Of a stretch of DNA of 38,882 bases, positions 31,133-38,882 are shown in pieces. The stretch is from an uncultured Clostridia bacterium (GTDB lineage Bacteria; Bacillota; Clostridia; Oscillospirales; Ruminococcaceae): assembly GCA_947627875.1 (NCBI GenBank), contig CANQXS010000024.1, positions 1 through 38,882 on the forward strand, written 5' to 3'. The notes under the pieces are model-generated. The model worked only from the letters and a program-made list of their open reading frames with translations. It made no database searches and had not been told where the DNA came from. Made by a program: the position numbers and the translations under genes. Position 1 is the stretch's first letter. Each line of letters begins with the position of its first letter.

Positions 31133-33202
31133 ATGCATCCGATAAAGCAGCTTTTGCGCCAGCCTGTGAGAGTTATAGCGGTGATGATACTGCTTGCGTT
31201 CTCGTCTGCGTTCCTGAGCGTCGGCTGGGGGCTTTACAGGTCGGTCGAGGCTACTGCCGAAAACATCGAGAGCAGCTTCGTTACGAGTGTTTCCTTCTCT
31301 TCCCAATACCGCCCCTATCTTTGGAATTTCATAGAGTACGACCCGGTGACCTATATAGTTACGAGCAGCGAATACGAGGAAGTTATTTTGGACCCGAATA
31401 TACAGGTCAACTCCGACGGCTCGATCGGCTTGAACGGGCTGACGAAAGAAGAAGCCGAGGCGAGCATGCCGCGCGTATCCGACTTTTTGGATGCGCTCGC
31501 TGCCTGTCCCGCAATAAAGGGTATCTACCGCCAGCATTTTTCGAGCGCCTATTGCCCGCAAATAACCGCGGCGATCTCTTATTCCCGGTCCGGCGACAGC
31601 TACGACCCCGCTCTTGATGTTCCCTATAACAACGCCGTCGCCGTAATTAAGGTAACGGATATTCACAGAAGCACTCACACATACAGCGGATATACTACTG
31701 CGTTTGACCCGATCTCCCAAAAGATGCAAAGGTTCCAGAACGTCTATTACGACGTTCGCGGAGAAATAATCGAGTTTCCCGCAAGATCGCCGGGCTATTC
31801 TTCGTCGATATGCACCGATGTGGTGTTCTCGGTCGCTCAGCAGCTTTACGAAAACGGCGATGTTTTAAACGAAATACCCTGCGAGGTCGGAAAGACCTAC
31901 GCGGTCGTTCTTCACGAATGCGCCGATAAAGACCTCCTGCTGCGGAAACAAAAGGCTTTTATGATCAACAATAGCCCTAATTTTGCGCCCGCCGAGCCCG
32001 TCACTGCCGAGTCTTTAAACTGGGACGAGGTGCCCTTCGTCCTTTCTGCCTCGGAGCGCGAAGATATAAATGCGTTTTACGGCGAGCTTATTAACCTCAC
32101 CGACGTTTACGAGATGACGGGCAGCCTCGAAGAACTGCTTGCCGACCCCGCAAACAAAGGCTTGGCAGACAACATCGAAAATTATAACCGTCAGTATCAC
32201 TGCGTTTCGGTGATCGGGACCGATGAGCTCGACAGCATACATATCTTCCATGACAACACCGCCTTCGTCTCGGAGGGCAGGAGCTTTGAACCCGAGGATT
32301 ACACCGAGGGCAGAAACGTCTGCCTTATTTCCGAGTCGGTAGCCCAAAGCAGCGGGCTTTCGGTCGGGGATAAGATCGACCTCGAATTTTACGGAATGTA
32401 CGACTCGAACGCCGAGGAATTCAGCCAAAAAACCGGCGACGGCGACAGGGCTGACCTCTACATCTCCTCGGTCAGGACAGAGAAAACTTCGGAATACGAA
32501 ATAATCGGCATTTACCGCAACACGAGCCAATGGAGAGCCTCGGCATACGATTTCCTGCCCAACTCGGTGTTTGTCCCGAACGGCTCGCTCGCGGGAGTAA
32601 CGACCGGTACAAATTCCGGAAAGATGCTGAGTATGGTCGCCGAAAACGGCAGGACCGACGAGATAGTCTCGTTCCTCGAAGAAAACGGCTGGAACAGCGA
32701 AATGCTTGTATTCGATGACGAAGGCTACGCCGAGATCTCGGGCGCGTTAGCCGCTATGAAGGAGAGCGCAATTCAGATGCTCGCGGCTTCTGCGGCTACG
32801 TTTATCGTAATAGCCGCCGCATATATAGCCCTCTTCGTTATGAAGCAGCGCCGAAACGCCGGACTTATGCTCTCGCTCGGTTCGGGCAAGAGCAGGACCT
32901 CCCGATTTGTTCTGACCGTCTCCCTGATACCCGCTCTCATCGCCTCGGTCGCAGGCTCGGTTGCGGGAGCCCTGCTTCTCGGCAGAGTGGTAAAAAGCGT
33001 GTATGCAAACGTCGCCGAGAGCTCCGATTCCTTAGCCGAAGGGGTATCCTCGACGGTAGGAAGCCTCGGCGAGAATCTCGTTATAAACCCGCTTTCGGTT
33101 ATAGCGGTGTTCGCGGCGGCAGCGGCTGCATATCTTATTCTGCTCTTAGCAGTTTCGGCGGTACTTTCGCGCAAAAAGCCGCTCGCTCTTATGAAAAAAT
33201 AG
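31133..33202 (+). CDS. FtsX/MacB-type ABC transporter permease (large ectodomain)
   Basis: A 689-aa permease: one N-terminal helix (about residues 12-32, VIAVMILLAFSSAFLSVGW), a roughly 510-residue extracellular domain, then three helices (about 548-570, 596-620 and 655-682), ending KKPLALMKK. This is the four-helix FtsX/MacB layout, in which the ectodomain couples ATP hydrolysis to movement of peptides or lipids outside the membrane rather than classic transport. AAAGGAG precedes the ATG. It is the first gene of a three-gene operon with a second permease (13-nt gap) and an ATPase. It is likely induced by the neighbouring peptide/regulator pair. The substrate is unknown: antimicrobial-peptide efflux, immunity or signal export are possible. 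Confidence 0.85.
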   Translation: MHPIKQLLRQPVRVIAVMILLAFSSAFLSVGWGLYRSVEATAENIESSFVTSVSFSSQYRPYLWNFIEYDPVTYIVTSSEYEEVILDPNIQVNSDGSIGLNGLTKEEAEASMPRVSDFLDALAACPAIKGIYRQHFSSAYCPQITAAISYSRSGDSYDPALDVPYNNAVAVIKVTDIHRSTHTYSGYTTAFDPISQKMQRFQNVYYDVRGEIIEFPARSPGYSSSICTDVVFSVAQQLYENGDVLNEIPCEVGKTYAVVLHECADKDLLLRKQKAFMINNSPNFAPAEPVTAESLNWDEVPFVLSASEREDINAFYGELINLTDVYEMTGSLEELLADPANKGLADNIENYNRQYHCVSVIGTDELDSIHIFHDNTAFVSEGRSFEPEDYTEGRNVCLISESVAQSSGLSVGDKIDLEFYGMYDSNAEEFSQKTGDGDRADLYISSVRTEKTSEYEIIGIYRNTSQWRASAYDFLPNSVFVPNGSLAGVTTGTNSGKMLSMVAENGRTDEIVSFLEENGWNSEMLVFDDEGYAEISGALAAMKESAIQMLAASAATFIVIAAAYIALFVMKQRRNAGLMLSLGSGKSRTSRFVLTVSLIPALIASVAGSVAGALLLGRVVKSVYANVAESSDSLAEGVSSTVGSLGENLVINPLSVIAVFAAAAAAYLILLLAVSAVLSRKKPLALMKK

Positions 33203-33215
33203 CGCGGTGATCAAT

Positions 33216-34490
33216 ATGATGCCTTTTATGTATCTGAAAAGCAGGTTCACCCGCTCGTTTACGGGAGCTGCTATCATGCTGCTTTTGGCTGCCCTCGGGT
33301 GGTTCTCCTGTCTGTATGCCGGTCTGATAAAAAGCAAGGAATCGGAAAAGCAGGCTGCCTATTCGCTGCCCGTTGAGGTCACCGTCTGCAATCTTCAGGG
33401 TACCGCCACTGACGGGCTGATGATAGTGGGGCGCAGTTACGAAGCTCTCACGCAAGACGCTTTCAGCGACCTTTATATATCCGCCGACCCCGAATACGAG
33501 ACCGTCAAGCCCTATGTGAAGGACGTTAAGATGATGAGCGTCCCGCTTTACTACAGCATTTCCGAGGACGGCGAAATGCTCCCCGTATCCGACCAAAAAA
33601 ATACCTTCATCGGCATAACCTGCCTTGAAGCCGTCGACGATTTCGACCCCGTTATCGGCAACGCCAAGGCGACGCTTATCGAAGGCTCCGACGGCGAGGG
33701 CGTGATCGTCCCGCAGGCGGTATATGAAAAGCTTGAGCCCGACGAAAACGGCGAGCTGAAAATAAGCCTCAGGATAGCCCGCTCGACTTACGGAGAAAGC
33801 CCCTTCTATGACCTCGAATCGGTCGTTTCGGGGTATTACTCGGGCGGCGGTTCGAGCGCAATATACTGCCCCTGGGAGCTTTACGAAAGCATCGCCGCAG
33901 ACAGGCTTCCCCTCAACGGCTCCGGCACACCGGGCTATGCCGCCGCGCAGAGCTTTTCGGCTACGGTCGCCGATAACACCCGGCTCGACAGATTCAAAAA
34001 GGTATTGAGCTATACCTTTTCCGACATCGACCCTTCGGGAAAAGGAGCGGTAAACCCGAATTCCGGCAGCGGCGAGCGCTACACCCTTGCGGCAGTGGTC
34101 CACGACGAGACCCTGCGCGATACCCTTGCGAGCATCAACCGCAGCGTCGGGACGATGAATAGGCTCAGACCGGTGATACTTCTGCTCGAGCTTGTGATTT
34201 CGGCTGCTGCTTCGTATTTTTACATTCATACGCGCAAGCGCGAGCTCGCCGTCGCCCGAAGCCTCGGGACCCGCAGGTCGGCGATAATCTCAACTCTCGC
34301 GCTTGAAATGCTTATCTGGGCTGCATTGGCTTTCGCAGCGGCGTCGCTCGCCTCGGCGATAACTCCGCTCTGCGTTTTCAGCCCCGCTTATATAGCCGCG
34401 GCGGGTCTCGCCTCTGTTGCCGGAGCGGTAATATCCGGAATTCAGGTCACGGGGCGCGCGGGAATACTCGGACTTAAGGAGGAAAACTGA
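33216..34490 (+). CDS. Second FtsX-type ABC permease
   Basis: A 424-aa protein from ATG 33216, chosen because GGTGATC 4 nt upstream pairs with the 16S tail; a GTG at 33207 is the longer alternative. N-terminal helix about residues 18-38 (AIMLLLAALGWFSCLYAGLI), an ectodomain of about 270 residues, then helices near 317-335, 357-380 and 386-408. The VARSLGTRRSAIISTLALEML stretch before the last helices is the usual FtsX coupling region. It ends one base before the ATPase ATG (TGA-T-ATG). It is shorter than its partner but has the same topology, so the two probably form a heterodimer. Confidence 0.85.
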   Translation: MMPFMYLKSRFTRSFTGAAIMLLLAALGWFSCLYAGLIKSKESEKQAAYSLPVEVTVCNLQGTATDGLMIVGRSYEALTQDAFSDLYISADPEYETVKPYVKDVKMMSVPLYYSISEDGEMLPVSDQKNTFIGITCLEAVDDFDPVIGNAKATLIEGSDGEGVIVPQAVYEKLEPDENGELKISLRIARSTYGESPFYDLESVVSGYYSGGGSSAIYCPWELYESIAADRLPLNGSGTPGYAAAQSFSATVADNTRLDRFKKVLSYTFSDIDPSGKGAVNPNSGSGERYTLAAVVHDETLRDTLASINRSVGTMNRLRPVILLLELVISAAASYFYIHTRKRELAVARSLGTRRSAIISTLALEMLIWAALAFAAASLASAITPLCVFSPAYIAAAGLASVAGAVISGIQVTGRAGILGLKEEN

Positions 34491-34491
34491 T

Positions 34492-35166
34492 ATGAAACTG
34501 ACCGTTGACAACGTTTCTTATTCGTACCGTACAAAATACCAGACCGTGAACGCGGTAAAGGAGGTCTCCTGCGCCTTTGAGTCGGGAAGCTTCTACGCGC
34601 TCATCGGCAAGAGCGGCAGCGGAAAATCCACGCTTCTGTCTATGCTCGCGGGGCTCGAAACGCCCGAGAGCGGCTCGGTTTTTATCGACGGCGCAGACCT
34701 TAAAGCCCTCGACGTCGACCGCTACCGCTGCGAGACCGCAAGCGTTATATACCAGAATTTCAACCTTTTCCCGCTTCTAACGGTCCTCGAAAACGTTATG
34801 TACCCGATGCTTCTGCAAAAGAAGCCGAAGGCAGATGCCGAAAAGCGCGCTCTCGAAACGCTTGAGCGCGTAGGGCTCGGCGAAAGTTACAGCCGCAGGC
34901 TCCCCGCGATGCTTTCGGGCGGAGAGCAGCAGAGAGTCGCGATAGCGCGTGCTCTCGCCACCGACGCCGATGTTATCCTTGCCGACGAGCCCACAGGCAA
35001 CCTTGACGGCGAAAACACCGAAAACATTATCGGTCTGCTCGGCTCGCTCGCCCACGAAGACGGTCGCTGCGTTGTGGTCATCACCCACGACCCGAACGTG
35101 GCTCAGGCGGCGGACAGCATTTTCAGAATGGACAGCGGAAGGCTGGAAAACGGCGAAGCTGAGTAG
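34492..35166 (+). CDS. ABC transporter ATPase (MacB/LolD-like)
   Basis: A 224-aa nucleotide-binding subunit. Walker A is GKSGSGKST (39-47), the Q-loop lies in [16 protein letters not shown] (from 87), the signature is LSGGEQQ (141-147), and Walker [13 protein letters not shown] (161-172) is followed by the switch His in [11 protein letters not shown]. The DEPTGNLD form is characteristic of MacB/LolD-type ATPases that work with FtsX-like permeases. All catalytic residues are present. It is translationally coupled to the upstream permease, is the last gene of the operon, and is followed by a terminator. Confidence 0.93.
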   Translation: MKLTVDNVSYSYRTKYQTVNAVKEVSCAFESGSFYALIGKSGSGKSTLLSMLAGLETPESGSVFIDGADLKALDVDRYRCETASVIYQNFNLFPLLTVLENVMYPMLLQKKPKADAEKRALETLERVGLGESYSRRLPAMLSGGEQQRVAIARALATDADVILADEPTGNLDGENTENIIGLLGSLAHEDGRCVVVITHDPNVAQAADSIFRMDSGRLENGEAE

Positions 35167-35182
35167 CCGCTCCGGCAATTAT

Positions 35183-35218
35183 CGAAAAAAACCACTGGCA
35201 GTACCGGTGGTTTTTTCG
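35183..35218 (+). terminator. Terminator of the ABC operon
   Basis: AAAAAACCACTGG-CAGTA-CCGGTGGTTTTTT with flanking CG; one T-G pair. It is also roughly where chromosomal composition ends and AT-rich element DNA begins. Confidence 0.85.
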
Positions 35219-35227
35219 TGGAAATTA

Positions 35228-35506
35228 AAACAGATTCCTGTTCGTTTAAAAGCAAGAATCTGTTTCCGTCTTGAGAAAAATAAAAGCGAAATAAATCATC
35301 ATAAATGCTGACGATGATAAGTTTTGAAAATGTTTTGCGGGATATGCATAAGCAGCATTTTCAGAGCAAGATTCTACCGCGGGACCAAATTTCGCAAGTA
35401 TGCTCATTTTGTCTTGAGCGGAATCTTGTTGGGGAGTAGCCTTCCCCAAACCCTGCTTTATATAAAAATGATACCAACGTGCCAAATTGATACGTTGGTA
35501 TTTTTA
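35228..35506. other. Hairpin-rich left end of mobilizable element, oriT candidate
   Basis: Four stems: AAACAGATTC against GAATCTGTTT (35228-35265); CAAGATTC-TA-CCGC against GCGGAATCTTG with a 2-nt bulge and about 37-nt loop (35367-35428); TTGGGGA against TCCCCAA (35429-35449); and ATACCAACGT against ACGTTGGTAT plus a T-run (35471-35506), the last a good terminator. GTCTTGAG is a direct repeat at 35268 and 35411. The bulged stem upstream of mobC is where an oriT is expected, but no nic site can be assigned. Confidence 0.45.
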
Positions 35507-35641
35507 TATTTAAATTCTTTCCACGTCAGTTGCTTTTTCTCAAATTTAAGTGTTACTGAAACAAAAACAGCCACTAAAAATTGCACAACAAGCTGATTGC
35601 AAAAATCTCAGCTTTTGTATTAAACGGAGAAATTTTGAATT

Positions 35642-36265
35642 TTCGGCAAACTTTTTTGAAAATTACCCAGAAATTTGCTTAAAAAATGTCCGCTTAGGGT
35701 GATGGGGCATATAAAACTTGGACGTTGTGATTTATCTGGCGGAGAGAATTCACATAAAATTTACATTTGCCACCCCATATTTTTTCAAGAAAATGTCCGT
35801 TTAGTGTGAAAGAAAAAATTATTTTGATTGGATACCTGCTTTTTGAAGAAAAAATGTACGTTGTAATATGAAAGGCGTTTTTTCATTCACAAAAAATTTA
35901 CAAAGTTGCATATGGTCATTCGATGAAAATTTGTCCGTTGTAAAGTGAGAGGGGGATAATTTTTCAGCATTAGTGGACAAACCCGCCTTGAAATGTCCGT
36001 TATAAAGCAGAAGGATTTTTCTGATGAGATTGGCAAAAAATAATTTTTCGGTGTGGAAGGAACTGAAGGCTTGGCAAAATCGAAAAATTTGCGTTTGGGG
36101 TAATCGGAAGAATGTTGTTCACGAAAATTTTACAATTCTTATACCGATCATCTGCCAAAAAAATGTACGTTGTATTGTGAGAGGAATGTAAATTAAGTTC
36201 ATATAAAATTTACATTTCAAGTGTCACCAATCGCGCAAAAAATGTACGTTGTAAAGTGAAAGGGG
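35642..36265. repeat. Array of about eight units with conserved arms and variable core
   Basis: The right arm, roughly AAAAATGTMCGTTGTAAAGTGAAAGG, recurs with its TGT (or equivalent) at 35687, 35794, 35855, 35932, 35994, 36088 (degenerate), 36164 and 36243. The left arm, roughly TTCACATAAAATTTACA, is clear at 35749, 35886, 36118 and 36198, always 45-46 nt before a TGT; degenerate forms precede other copies. The 20-25 nt between arms are not conserved. Steps between units range from 61 to 107 nt. The last right arm runs into the mobC ribosome-binding site (GTGAAAGGGGG). No ORF fits this 1.1-kb gap. Confidence 0.7.
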
Positions 36266-36272
36266 GCTTTAT

Positions 36273-36671
36273 ATGTCAAAGAAGTATAACACGCCCAAAC
36301 GCAACATCGTTGTCAAAACCAGAATGACCGTTGAGGAGTACGCAGACTTCACTGAGCGCGCAAAGTTTTGTGGGATTAGCCAGTCTGAATTTATCCGTCA
36401 GGCCATCGAGAACGCTGTCATCAAGCCGATTATCACCGTCTCACCCGTCAATGAAAAGTTTCTTTCGGCTGTCGGTCAGCTAACCGCACAGCTTGGCAAA
36501 ATCGGCGGGAATCTAAACCAAATCGCACGGTATCTCAACGAAAACGGTGTGCCATATAACACACTTTATGTCGATGTGCAATCTGCAATTTCCGACCTTG
36601 CCGATTTGAAATTTGAAATCCTGCGAAAGGTAGGCGATGCGGTTGGCGACGTTCAAACACTTAAGCTCTAA
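36273..36671 (+). CDS. mobC: MobC-like relaxosome accessory protein
   Basis: A 132-aa protein: an N-terminal ribbon-helix-helix-type DNA-binding region (VVKTRMTVEEYADFTERAKFCGISQSEFIRQAIENAV) followed by the MobC signature QLGKIGGNLNQIARYLNENG (about residues 73-92). MobC-type proteins bind oriT and help the relaxase melt and nick it. AAAGGGGG precedes the ATG and is part of the last unit of the upstream array, so MobC or the relaxosome may bind the array. The gene overlaps the relaxase start by 35 bp in another frame, giving translational coupling. Confidence 0.9.
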   Translation: MSKKYNTPKRNIVVKTRMTVEEYADFTERAKFCGISQSEFIRQAIENAVIKPIITVSPVNEKFLSAVGQLTAQLGKIGGNLNQIARYLNENGVPYNTLYVDVQSAISDLADLKFEILRKVGDAVGDVQTLKL

Positions 36672-38223
36672 AAATGCAGATTACGGTGCCGCGGAGAAAT
36701 ATTTGGTGTTTGAACACGATGAGTTCACAAACAAGCCTATTTTCGATGAAAGTGGTAGGTTGATTCCGCGAGTAAACTGTCGCTTCACTACTCTGAATTG
36801 CGGCGATGATGATTTCGCGATCGCCTGTATGAAGTCGAATCTGCATTACGGCAAAAACCGCAGTCGGGGCGACGTTAAGTCGCACCACTACATAATCAGC
36901 TTTGACCCGCGCGACGGCATTGAGAACGGTTTGACAGTAGATAAGGCTCAAGAGTTGGGCGAGCAGTTTTGCCGTGAGCACTTCGCAGGACATCAGGCGA
37001 TTGTCTGCACTCATTCCGATGGTCATAATCATTCGGGCAACATTCATTGCCACATAGTTATCAACAGCTTACGAATTGCTAACGTGCCACTCCTGCCGTA
37101 TATGGACCGCCCTGCCGACACACGCGCAGGTTGTAAGCACCGCTGCACCGAAGCGGCTATGAATTACTTTCGGGCAGAGGTTATGGAGATGTGTCAACGT
37201 GAGGGATTACATCAGATTGTCCTTTTGGGTGGAAGTGGCGAGCGAGTTACCGAGGGCGAATACTGGACAAAACGCCGCGGTCAGGCAGAATTGTCTGACA
37301 GCGGCAAACCGACAAAGTTTGAAACAGACAAAGAAAAGCTGAGAAAAATAATCCGCTCGGCTCTTTCCTCAGCAAATGATTTTGACGAGTTTGCAGAGCT
37401 TTTGTCACAGCAGGGTGTGACAGTCAAACAAAGCCGTGGACGGTTAAGTTATCTAACGTCAGACCGCACCAAACCTATCACTGCCAGACGGCTGGGCGAT
37501 GATTTTGACCTGCCCGCAATAAATGCCGTTTTTGAGCAGAAATCGAGACAGTTGGCGCGAAACGGAGAGCAGGGCGTATCATCTCGGCCGAGTATCCTCA
37601 AGCGTTTACAAGGGGCAAAAAATGCGAAAATCGACACTTATCACGACAGTATTTCGCACATGATCGATGTAACGCCTGACAAGGGCGCGAGGTTTGAGCA
37701 TTGGGCAAAAGTTTTCAACCTTAAGCAGTCGGCAAAGAGCCTTGCAGAGCTTGAAAAGTACGGATTCCAGTCGCTCGAAGATTTGCAGAATGCTATTGCC
37801 ATTGCAAAAGCAGATGAGCGTAATTGTAGGGAGAAGCTCAAAGCTGTCGAGACTGAGCTTTATGGCAAAAAGGGGCTTCAAAAACGAGTGCTTGCGTATG
37901 CAAATACAAGGTCAATTCGGGACGAATATAAGGCGTTGAAGTCTGACCGAGCGAGGGAGAAATTCCGAAAGCAGCATGAAAGCGAATTTATCATTATGGA
38001 GTCTGCCCAGAAATATTTCAAAGAGCATGGTGTTACCAAAATACCGAGCTATAAGACTTTGCAAACCGAAATTGAACAGCTGACATCACAGCAGAATGAC
38101 TTGTATGAGGAGTTGAATGAAAAGCGCAGTGAAGTTAAACGATTAAAAACAATCAAAGACAACATTGAACGAACTTTGCATGAGGAATCAAACAAAATTA
38201 AAAACAAAGATTACGAAATTTAA
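36637..38223 (+). CDS. Relaxase / mobilization nuclease (MobA/VirD2-like, PF03432 type)
   Basis: A 528-aa protein. The N-terminal MRLATFKHLSSKNADYGAAEKYLVFEHDE carries candidate catalytic tyrosines (Y16, Y22). The metal-binding histidine motif is HSDGHNHSGNIHCHIVIN (126-143; H130, H132, H137, H139). Residues 230-285 form a conserved relaxase follow-on domain (LRKIIRSALSSANDFDEFAELLSQQGV). From about 370 to the end it is helical and charged, likely coiled coil. It nicks oriT and leads the strand into a recipient. There is no VirD4/VirB gene in view, so the element is mobilizable, needing another element's transfer machine. A decayed homologue of its tail lies at 1005-1172. Confidence 0.93.
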   Translation: MRLATFKHLSSKNADYGAAEKYLVFEHDEFTNKPIFDESGRLIPRVNCRFTTLNCGDDDFAIACMKSNLHYGKNRSRGDVKSHHYIISFDPRDGIENGLTVDKAQELGEQFCREHFAGHQAIVCTHSDGHNHSGNIHCHIVINSLRIANVPLLPYMDRPADTRAGCKHRCTEAAMNYFRAEVMEMCQREGLHQIVLLGGSGERVTEGEYWTKRRGQAELSDSGKPTKFETDKEKLRKIIRSALSSANDFDEFAELLSQQGVTVKQSRGRLSYLTSDRTKPITARRLGDDFDLPAINAVFEQKSRQLARNGEQGVSSRPSILKRLQGAKNAKIDTYHDSISHMIDVTPDKGARFEHWAKVFNLKQSAKSLAELEKYGFQSLEDLQNAIAIAKADERNCREKLKAVETELYGKKGLQKRVLAYANTRSIRDEYKALKSDRAREKFRKQHESEFIIMESAQKYFKEHGVTKIPSYKTLQTEIEQLTSQQNDLYEELNEKRSEVKRLKTIKDNIERTLHEESNKIKNKDYEI

Positions 38224-38233
38224 GGAGGACAAC

Positions 38234-38491
38234 ATGAACAATCACGACCCTATCGACCTTTGCGAGTGCTACGAACCGCTGGACTACCCTTCCAAGGAGA
38301 TTTTGAGAGAATGGAAATTGGGCAGTAAGCCAAAGCGTGAGCCATATTACGGCACCGAACCCGACGGTGAAATGTTCTTTTACGTCGGAAATTCCCGCAT
38401 TAAGGTTTCGGAGCATTTCGCAAAGGATGGTAAGCCGTTAGAGAATTTGCTCGAAGATGTAATAAAATATTCTGCAAAATCATCGCTTTAA
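38234..38491 (+). CDS. TnpW-like small element protein
   Basis: An 85-aa protein from ATG 38234 (AAGGAGG upstream, 10 nt after the relaxase stop); a longer frame from 38165 overlaps the relaxase and is unlikely. Landmarks: KREPYYGTEPDGEMFFYVGNSRIKVSEHFAKDG, then LENLLEDVIKYSAK. The IKVSEHF...LLEDVI pattern resembles the TnpW family of small proteins encoded just before large serine recombinases in clostridial elements. Function unknown; perhaps a recombination directionality or regulatory factor. Confidence 0.6.
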   Translation: MNNHDPIDLCECYEPLDYPSKEILREWKLGSKPKREPYYGTEPDGEMFFYVGNSRIKVSEHFAKDGKPLENLLEDVIKYSAKSSL

Positions 38492-38494
38492 AGC

Positions 38495-38537
38495 TTGAAA
38501 TTGTGCCGCGTTTGTAATACAATACTCTTGTATTGTA
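38495..38537 (+). promoter_or_regulatory. Recombinase promoter with dyad over the -10
   Basis: TTGAAA (38495-38500), a 17-bp spacer, and TACAAT (38518-38523). The perfect dyad TACAATAC-TCTT-GTATTGTA (38518-38537) begins at the -10 box, so a bound repressor would shut off the recombinase. Confidence 0.7.
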
Positions 38538-38568
38538 AGCGTGGGCTGTTTCCGAAAAGGAGGTAAAC

Positions 38569-38882
38569 ATGAAGCAACCCAACAATGCAAAATATTCAGC
38601 AGCGCTCTATATGCGCCTTTCCAGAGATGACGAAAATTTCGGGGATAGCATTTCCATAGAGACGCAGAGAAAAGTCCTCAGACAATATGTAAGTGAGAAT
38701 AACCTTGTAGTCTATGACGAGTACGTTGATGACGGTTGGAGCGGGACAAACTTTGAAAGACCCGCATTTCAGCGGATGATGTCGGATATTGAAGCGGGAA
38801 AAGTCAACTGCGTCGTGACAAAAGACCTCTCCCGCTTCGGGCGTGAACACGTCACTATGGACTATTATCTCGAGTTCGTTTT
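38569..38882 (+). CDS. Large serine recombinase, N-terminal part (runs off the window)
   Basis: 104 codons of the catalytic resolvase domain are visible. SAALYMRLSRDDENFGDSIS has the active-site serine in RLSRDD (about S19). SIETQRKVLRQYV, DEYVDDGWSGTNFERPAFQRM and VVTKDLSRFGREHVTMDYYLE are the remaining conserved blocks. AAAAGGAGGT precedes the ATG. This is the integrase/excisionase of a Tn4451/TnpX-like element and should continue about 400 codons to the right, ending near the element's right end. It is a different gene copy from the headless recombinase at 2065-3345: even if the window were joined end to end, about 40 residues would be missing. Confidence 0.93.
   Translation, partial: MKQPNNAKYSAALYMRLSRDDENFGDSISIETQRKVLRQYVSENNLVVYDEYVDDGWSGTNFERPAFQRMMSDIEAGKVNCVVTKDLSRFGREHVTMDYYLEFV

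Noticed and set aside
35246-35485. 79-codon minus-strand ORF at the element's left end
   Set aside because: It is made of the hairpin arms and oriT-like sequence; no ribosome-binding site and no family match I recognise.
35642-36265. CRISPR array
   Set aside because: The arms are degenerate, the steps vary from 61 to 107 nt, each unit has two different conserved arms instead of one repeat, and no cas gene is present.

Overview
The window looks like the chromosome of an anaerobic, Gram-positive, gut-type clostridium (Oscillospiraceae/Ruminococcaceae-like). This rests on the gene families present (DegV, U32 peptidase with ZapA, YdbS/YdbT-type PH proteins, an LCP protein, a VTC/DUF4956 pair, a GH10 xylanase, a CotH kinase) and on strong Shine-Dalgarno sites. 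The chromosomal genes favour G/C in third codon positions. Both ends (about 1-3.4 kb and 35.2-38.9 kb) are more AT-rich and carry mobile-element genes.

Layout. 1-3345: scrambled remains of integrative or mobilizable elements, with the start of a MerR regulator, an XRE/small-membrane-protein operon with three operator palindromes, a TetR-start/relaxase-tail junction, tnpV, and a large serine recombinase lacking its catalytic domain. 3.7-15.1 kb: CotH kinase, DegV, PlsC-like acyltransferase, zapA-U32 peptidase-dut, an AGCS amino-acid symporter on the opposite strand, and two PH-domain membrane proteins. 15.1-17.5 kb: tRNA-Met and tRNA-Glu, an orphan adenine methylase, a transferred-looking XRE gene, a heavily structured non-coding stretch, and tRNA-Arg. 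17.5-26.1 kb: housekeeping genes (metG-kinase-GNAT-tRNA operon, LCP, SLOG, alr, birA, guaB). 26.3-29.5 kb: VTC/membrane protein/DUF4956 operon and an intracellular GH10 xylanase.

29.7-35.2 kb is the most interesting coding locus. A 61-codon secreted acidic peptide gene converges on, and overlaps by 19 bp, an HTH plus TPR-like regulator with an RRNPP/Rgg-type layout. An identical 23-bp element lies exactly the same distance upstream of the -10 boxes of the peptide gene and of a divergent three-gene MacB/FtsX-like ABC operon. I read this as a self-contained peptide-pheromone switch controlling an ABC transporter.

35.2-38.9 kb is the left part of a compact mobilizable element: hairpins that could be oriT, an array of about eight units with conserved arms and a non-conserved core, mobC, a relaxase, a TnpW-like small gene, and the start of a large serine recombinase that runs off the window. 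Other structures include a fully paired four-way-junction repeat after alr and a dispersed multi-hairpin repeat present in two long copies and one short copy.
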